Of a stretch of DNA of 11,232 nt, positions 8,431 through 11,232 are shown piece by piece. Below the pieces are notes generated by a model, which did no database searches, was not told the origin of the DNA, and saw only the letters and a program-made list of their open reading frames with translations. Origin of the DNA: Pyrodictiaceae archaeon. GTDB taxonomy: Archaea > Thermoproteota > Thermoprotei_A > Sulfolobales > Pyrodictiaceae. Position numbers and translations under genes: made by a program. Each line of letters begins with the position of its first letter. The first letter of the stretch is position 1. Location: NCBI GenBank assembly GCA_026986935.1, contig JALSNP010000051.1, positions 1 to 11,232 of the forward strand. Direction: 5' to 3'.

Positions 8431-8894
8431 TCCTCGTTTTCGAACGATTCTTGTTCATCTACTAGCCTCTTCGAGACATAGATAGGTTTATTGAATAGTC
8501 TTGCAAGAAATATTGCGTGGCTTGGCACCATTCTTCTCATCATGTATATTCCTCCTAGGTTGAAACTCGCCTTGGCTGTATATAGGTATGTGTTGTAATC
8601 GATCTCGTCTATTACCACATACTCTAGCCTCTCTCCCAGCTCGTTAAAGAAGCTCTTCATATCAATTAGTATGTCGAACACGGTTTCTCTTAGCCCAGGT
8701 AAGCTGGGCTCATCTCTCTGTTTCTCTATCTTGTTAAGCGCCTCTACGATCTCGAAGGGCACATTATATAGGGTGAACTCCCTGCCATCCTCTAGCTCGA
8801 GCACGATAACAGGTATGTTGGGGACACTTGGGGTAATCATGGCAGTGACATTACGGGCTTCTAGTAGAACATCCGAGTTCTTCGGCGGGGGCAA
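8427..8894 (-). CDS. BFN-domain (DUF151) protein, bifunctional nuclease family
   Basis: A 155-residue protein transcribed against the ribosomal and polymerase genes. The block VPSHAIFLARLFNKPIYVSK (123-142) followed by RLVDEQ closely resembles the PSDAIALALR.G.PIYVAEEVLDE signature of the BFN/DUF151 family. The earlier PVIVLELEDGREFTLYNVP (28-46) fits the family's VVLLE..GR.LPIWIG strand region. The acidic C-terminus EQESFENEE may be disordered. The start is TTG at 8894, supported by GGAGG 9 bases upstream, with no in-frame ATG or GTG between it and the upstream stop. There is no signal peptide or membrane segment, so it is probably cytoplasmic. Family members include plant proteins reported to cut RNA and DNA, but most archaeal members are uncharacterised, so nuclease activity is inference. 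It separates rps12 from rps7. Confidence 0.85.
   Translation of the reverse strand: MPPPKNSDVLLEARNVTAMITPSVPNIPVIVLELEDGREFTLYNVPFEIVEALNKIEKQRDEPSLPGLRETVFDILIDMKSFFNELGERLEYVVIDEIDYNTYLYTAKASFNLGGIYMMRRMVPSHAIFLARLFNKPIYVSKRLVDEQESFENEE
8697..8713 (+). repeat. 17-bp direct repeat, copy 2 (inside BFN-family gene)
   Basis: Exact copy of 8414-8430. On the minus strand it encodes the D-E-P-S-L-P stretch at residues 61-66 of the BFN-family protein. Looser similarity extends to about 8735. Confidence 0.85.
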
Positions 8895-8903
8895 ATCTAT
8901 GCT

Positions 8904-8908
8904 CCTCC
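8904..8908 (-). promoter_or_regulatory. Shine-Dalgarno site setting the BFN-family TTG start
   Basis: On the minus strand GGAGG, inside GGGAGGAG, stands 9 bases before the TTG at 8894. An ATG at 8911 is out of frame and reaches TAG after four codons, so it is not the start. Confidence 0.65.
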
Positions 8909-8945
8909 CATATCTTCTCGCTAATTCTTAGTCTCCCTGTCTACC

Positions 8946-8953
8946 TTTATTTC
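8946..8953 (-). promoter_or_regulatory. Candidate TATA box for the BFN-family gene
   Basis: The minus strand reads AGAGGAAATAAAGG here, an A/T-rich box preceded by purines that could be a TFB recognition element. Its centre lies about 55 bases before the start codon, which would leave a leader of about 30 bases including the Shine-Dalgarno site. It is not a perfect consensus. Confidence 0.35.
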
Positions 8954-8982
8954 CTCTAATCACGTAGTGTGCAAGCGAGACC

Positions 8983-8991
8983 TAAATTTAT
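8983..8991 (+). promoter_or_regulatory. rps7: Candidate TATA box for rps7
   Basis: TAAATTTAT is preceded by the purine-rich GCGAGA and followed by a GC-rich stretch. A start of transcription about 25 bases on, near 9012, would give a leader of about 19 bases containing GGGAGGG (9016-9022) ahead of the ATG at 9031. A separate promoter is expected because the BFN-family gene interrupts read-through from rps12. Confidence 0.5.
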
Positions 8992-9030
8992 TCCCGGGCG
9001 CGCGTGTAGCCTCCTGGGAGGGTACGCGGC

Positions 9031-9633
9031 ATGAGCGAGACCCAGGAGCAGGTTCCGGGGCTTGACCCGAGAAACATAAAGTTGTTCGGTAAGTGGAGCT
9101 TCGAGGGAATAGAGATTCGTGACCCAGGTCTTAAGAGATACATATCGCTAAAGCCGGTATGGCTGCCGCATACTGGTGGTCGTCACGAGCACAGACGTTT
9201 CGGTAAGTCCGAGGTTCCGATAGTTGAGAGGCTCATTAATAGGCTAATGCACCCAGGGCGTAATATGGGTAAAAAGCACCTAGCATACAATATAGTGAGG
9301 CAGGCTTTTGAACTAATATATGTGAGAACGGGGGAGAACCCATTACAAGTTCTTGTACGGGCTATAGAGAACGCTGCTCCCCGCGAGGATGTTACCCGCA
9401 TAATGTACGGTGGTATAACGTACTTCGTGTCTGTCGACGTTGCTCCGCAGCGTAGAGTAGATGTGGCGCTAAAACACCTAGCTGACGGGGCAAGAATGTG
9501 TGCGTTCAATAACCCGAAGCCCATTGAGGAGTGCCTTGCAGACGAGATAATAGCTGCAGCCCATGGAGATACTCGGAGCTACGCTATTAGGAGGAAAGAG
9601 GAGATAGAGAGAATAGCGCTAAGCTCAAGATAA
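9031..9633 (+). CDS. rps7: 30S ribosomal protein uS7
   Basis: Primary rRNA-binding protein that nucleates assembly of the small-subunit head and contacts tRNA near the E site. It has 200 residues, the archaeal size, with an N-terminal extension compared with the roughly 155-180 residues of bacterial forms. Recognisable blocks are VERLINRLMHPGRNMGKKHLA (65-85), the helix YNIVRQAFELIYVRTGENP (86-104), VLVRAIENAAP (107-117), VDVAPQRRVDVALKHLADGA (135-154), and the archaeal C-terminus SYAIRRKEEIERIALSSR (183-200). The ATG at 9031 has GGAGG (9017-9021) 9 bases before it. In bacteria uS7 regulates its own operon through its message, and nothing here shows that. A separate promoter, not read-through from rps12, probably drives it. 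Confidence 0.97.
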   Translation: MSETQEQVPGLDPRNIKLFGKWSFEGIEIRDPGLKRYISLKPVWLPHTGGRHEHRRFGKSEVPIVERLINRLMHPGRNMGKKHLAYNIVRQAFELIYVRTGENPLQVLVRAIENAAPREDVTRIMYGGITYFVSVDVAPQRRVDVALKHLADGARMCAFNNPKPIEECLADEIIAAAHGDTRSYAIRRKEEIERIALSSR

Positions 9634-9670
9634 AGACCATATATCGCCTTGTATCCATTGTTTACTAAAC

Positions 9671-9679
9671 CTTTATAAG
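9671..9679 (+). promoter_or_regulatory. tuf: TATA box for the EF-1A gene
   Basis: CTTTATAAG is a good match to the archaeal TATA consensus and is preceded by ACTAAAC, a plausible TFB element. It would place the transcription start near 9700 and leave a leader of about 35 bases. Confidence 0.6.
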
Positions 9680-9684
9680 ACTCG

Positions 9685-9691
9685 CTTTATA
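9685..9691 (+). promoter_or_regulatory. tuf: Second TATA-like element before the EF-1A gene
   Basis: CTTTATA is repeated 14 bp downstream of the first box. It could set a second transcription start near 9713. Its upstream bases (GACTCG) look less like a TFB element, so the first box is preferred. Confidence 0.3.
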
Positions 9692-9725
9692 GAAGCACTT
9701 CTCCGGCAAGAAAGAAAGGGGTCTG

Positions 9726-9730
9726 GGTGA
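9726..9730 (+). promoter_or_regulatory. tuf: Shine-Dalgarno site favouring the ATG start of EF-1A
   Basis: GGTGA can pair with the 16S tail and sits 5 bases before the ATG at 9736. The competing GTG at 9727 overlaps this site and would instead depend on AAGGGG at 9716-9721. Confidence 0.5.
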
Positions 9731-9735
9731 AGAAT

Positions 9736-11055
9736 ATGAGCCAGCAGAAACCGCACCTCAACCTCGTGGTGATAGGTCACGTTGACCACGGTAAGAGCAC
9801 ACTAGTGGGGCACCTGCTCTTCCGTCTAGGCTTCGTCGACGAGAAGACTATAAAGATGCTAGAAGAGGAGGCAAAGAAGAAGGGCAAAGAGTCCTTCAAG
9901 TACGCGTGGCTACTAGACAAGCTTAAGGAGGAGAGGGAGCGCGGCGTCACAATAGACCTAAGCTTCGTAAAGTTCGAGACAAAGAAGTACTACTTCACAA
10001 TAATCGACGCCCCTGGTCACAGGGACTTCGTAAAGAACATGATCACTGGAGCCAGCCAAGCAGATGCAGCTATACTAGTGGTCTCAGCCAGGAAGGGCGA
10101 GTTCGAGGCAGGTATGAGCGCCGAGGGCCAGACACGTGAGCACCTCATACTCGCCAAGACCATGGGTATTGACCAATTAATAGTAGCTGTTAACAAGATG
10201 GATGCAACAGAGCCGCCTTATAGTAAGCAGAGGTATGAGCAAATAGTGGCAGTGCTAAAGAAGTTCATGAAGGGCCTCGGGTACAAGGTTGACGAGATAC
10301 CATTCATACCAGTATCGGCGTGGACTGGCGAGAACCTAATAGAGCGCAGCCCCAACATGCCCTGGTACAACGGGCCTACCCTAGTAGAGGCCCTAGACAA
10401 CTACATAAAGCCGCCAAAGAAGCCCGTGGACAAGCCACTACGAATACCAATACAGAACGTATACGTAATACCCGGCGTAGGCACAGTGCCAGTAGGTAGA
10501 GTAGAGACAGGTGTACTAAGAGTAGGCGACAAAGTAGTCTTCATGCCGCCCGGCGTAACCGGCGAGGTTCGTAGCATAGAGATGCACCACCAGCCTCTAC
10601 AACAAGCAGAGCCCGGCGACAACATAGGCTTCAACGTAAGAGGCGTCTCCAAGAAGGACGTGAAACGCGGAGACGTGGTAGGCCACCTAGACAACCCGCC
10701 AACAGTAGCAGACGAGTTCACAGCAAGAATATTCGTCATTTGGCACCCAAGCGCTATCACAGTCGGCTACACTCCAGTAATACACGCGCACACAGCTAGC
10801 ATAGCAGCAAGAATAGTGGAGATACAGGCAAAGCTAGACCCGAGAACAGGCCAGGTTGTGGAGAAGAACCCGCAGTTCCTAAAGATGGGTGACGCCGCGA
10901 TAGTGAAGTTCAAGCCGATAAAGCCAATGGTTATAGAGAAGTATAGCGAATTCCCGCCACTAGGCCGCTTCGCTATGAGAGACATGGGTAAGACTATCGG
11001 CATAGGAGTAGTCATAGACGTTAAGCCGGCAAAGATAGAGATAAGAAAGAAGTAA
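9736..11055 (+). CDS. tuf: Translation elongation factor 1-alpha (EF-1A, EF-Tu)
   Basis: GTPase that brings aminoacyl-tRNA to the ribosomal A site. From the ATG it has 439 residues and begins MSQQKPHLNLVVIGH, close to the start I recall for crenarchaeal EF-1A. A GTG at 9727 would add only M-K-N. GTP-binding motifs are complete: GHVDHGKS (14-21), the switch I segment with ERERGVTID (66-74), DAPGH (91-95), NKMD (153-156) and SAW (194-196). Domain 2 follows with PLRIPIQNVYVIPGVGTVPVGRV, and domain 3 contains PGDNIGFNVRGV and VADEFTARI. It ends EFPPLGRFAMRDMGKTIG... KIEIRKK, the archaeal/eukaryotic tail. Third positions in the second half, roughly 10430-10800, favour A-ending codons (GTA, CTA, ACA) more than the first half. 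It lies 102 bp after rps7 and has its own promoter. No rps10 follows within the window. Confidence 0.98.
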   Translation: MSQQKPHLNLVVIGHVDHGKSTLVGHLLFRLGFVDEKTIKMLEEEAKKKGKESFKYAWLLDKLKEERERGVTIDLSFVKFETKKYYFTIIDAPGHRDFVKNMITGASQADAAILVVSARKGEFEAGMSAEGQTREHLILAKTMGIDQLIVAVNKMDATEPPYSKQRYEQIVAVLKKFMKGLGYKVDEIPFIPVSAWTGENLIERSPNMPWYNGPTLVEALDNYIKPPKKPVDKPLRIPIQNVYVIPGVGTVPVGRVETGVLRVGDKVVFMPPGVTGEVRSIEMHHQPLQQAEPGDNIGFNVRGVSKKDVKRGDVVGHLDNPPTVADEFTARIFVIWHPSAITVGYTPVIHAHTASIAARIVEIQAKLDPRTGQVVEKNPQFLKMGDAAIVKFKPIKPMVIEKYSEFPPLGRFAMRDMGKTIGIGVVIDVKPAKIEIRKK

Positions 11056-11120
11056 CCCTAGTTTCACAAAACCAGAACCACTATTGGGAAGCATAGCTAC
11101 GGTGAACACATGGAATAGAA

Positions 11121-11139
11121 TTGTAAAATATTTTTACAA
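11121..11139. terminator. Inverted repeat with T-rich arm, possible EF-1A terminator
   Basis: TTGTAAAA and TTTTACAA form a perfect 8-bp inverted repeat around a 3-base loop (TAT). The plus strand has five consecutive T in the right arm, and archaeal termination depends mainly on T-rich stretches. It lies 65 bases after the EF-1A stop. It could equally be a regulator binding site, because it is A/T-rich and the hairpin would be weak in a hyperthermophile. Confidence 0.4.
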
Positions 11140-11217
11140 CACGCTTAACAACTTATGAACTCCATCTCCTAGCCCCTCTCCCTAGACCCATATCAGCGCC
11201 TACTACTCTTCATAACG

Positions 11218-11227
11218 TCTTTTAAAA
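11218..11227 (+). promoter_or_regulatory. TATA-like element at the window edge
   Basis: CTTTTAAAAC follows ATAACGT. It is self-complementary in its core, so direction is uncertain. If it acts on the plus strand, its gene lies outside the window. Confidence 0.25.
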
Positions 11228-11232
11228 CTCGT

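Larger units (their letters stand above)
11056..11232. other. Non-coding tail after EF-1A
   Basis: No start codon here opens a credible reading frame on the plus strand, and the ATG at 11110 reaches TAG after one further codon. The stretch contains an inverted repeat (11121-11139), a long pyrimidine-rich tract (about 11158-11220) and a TATA-like CTTTTAAAAC (11218-11227) that could serve a gene beyond the window. I see no tRNA. Confidence 0.7.

Noticed and set aside
8204..8458. An 84-codon minus-strand frame across the end of rps12
   Set aside because: It lies mostly opposite conserved uS12 and has no family resemblance. Its start matters only because it contains the duplicated stretch related to 8697-8735.
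8671..8931. An 86-codon plus-strand frame opposite the BFN-family gene
   Set aside because: The opposite strand has a family-like protein with a well-placed ribosome site, while this frame gives a serine-rich shadow product.
11188..11216. C/D-box-like sRNA on the minus strand (ATGAAGA, 10-base gap, CTGA)
   Set aside because: Only one imperfect C box and one D-like box are present. No credible second C'/D pair follows, so the match is probably chance.
1..11232. CRISPR arrays, insertion sequences, tRNA, rRNA or integrase sites
   Set aside because: No regularly spaced repeats, transposase-like frames, cloverleaf patterns or rRNA sequence were seen anywhere in the window.

Overview
The window is a chromosomal housekeeping segment from an archaeon, most likely a hyperthermophilic crenarchaeote of the Desulfurococcales/Pyrodictiaceae type. 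The kingdom call rests on the split RNA polymerase large subunit (A' and A'' as separate genes), the adjacent eL30 gene, the short two-KH-domain NusA, archaeal-type uS12, uS7 and EF-1A proteins, TATA-box promoters, and strong Shine-Dalgarno sites. Heavy use of AGA/AGG for arginine and ATA for isoleucine fits a thermophile. The order is the classic crenarchaeal one (rpoB-rpoA1-rpoA2-rpl30e-nusA-rps12 ... rps7-tuf). The genus is a guess.

Region 1-8419 (+ strand) is a tight operon: the 3' part of rpoB (the gene begins outside the window), rpoA1, rpoA2, rpl30e, nusA and rps12. Spacings are small (3 bp between rpoA1 and rpoA2, a 1-bp TAATG overlap between rpoA2 and rpl30e, 36-47 bp around nusA). 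Most starts have a Shine-Dalgarno site that lies inside the end of the previous gene or just after it. These genes supply the catalytic core of RNA polymerase, a transcription-linked RNA-binding protein and two ribosomal proteins.

Region 8420-9030 is the unexpected part. A 155-residue gene on the opposite strand (8427-8894) sits between rps12 and rps7, where the classic order has the two ribosomal genes side by side. It resembles the bifunctional nuclease domain family (BFN, DUF151). It converges on rps12 with a 7-bp gap and diverges from rps7 across a 136-bp region holding a candidate promoter for each direction. A 17-bp exact direct repeat links the rps12/BFN stop-codon junction to the inside of the BFN gene.

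Region 9031-11055 (+) holds rps7 and the EF-1A gene, each with its own TATA-like promoter. EF-1A delivers aminoacyl-tRNA to the ribosome that uS7 and uS12 help to build. The last 177 bases contain no recognisable gene. They hold an 8-bp inverted repeat with a T-rich right arm, a polypyrimidine tract and a TATA-like element at the edge. The rps10 gene that often follows EF-1A in archaea is not present within the window.

There is no CRISPR array, mobile element, tRNA or rRNA that I can see. Most of the window is ordinary core-gene DNA. The points worth a second look are the inserted antisense BFN-family gene, the repeat at its 3' end, the compact bidirectional promoter region, several start-site corrections and the structured tail after EF-1A.
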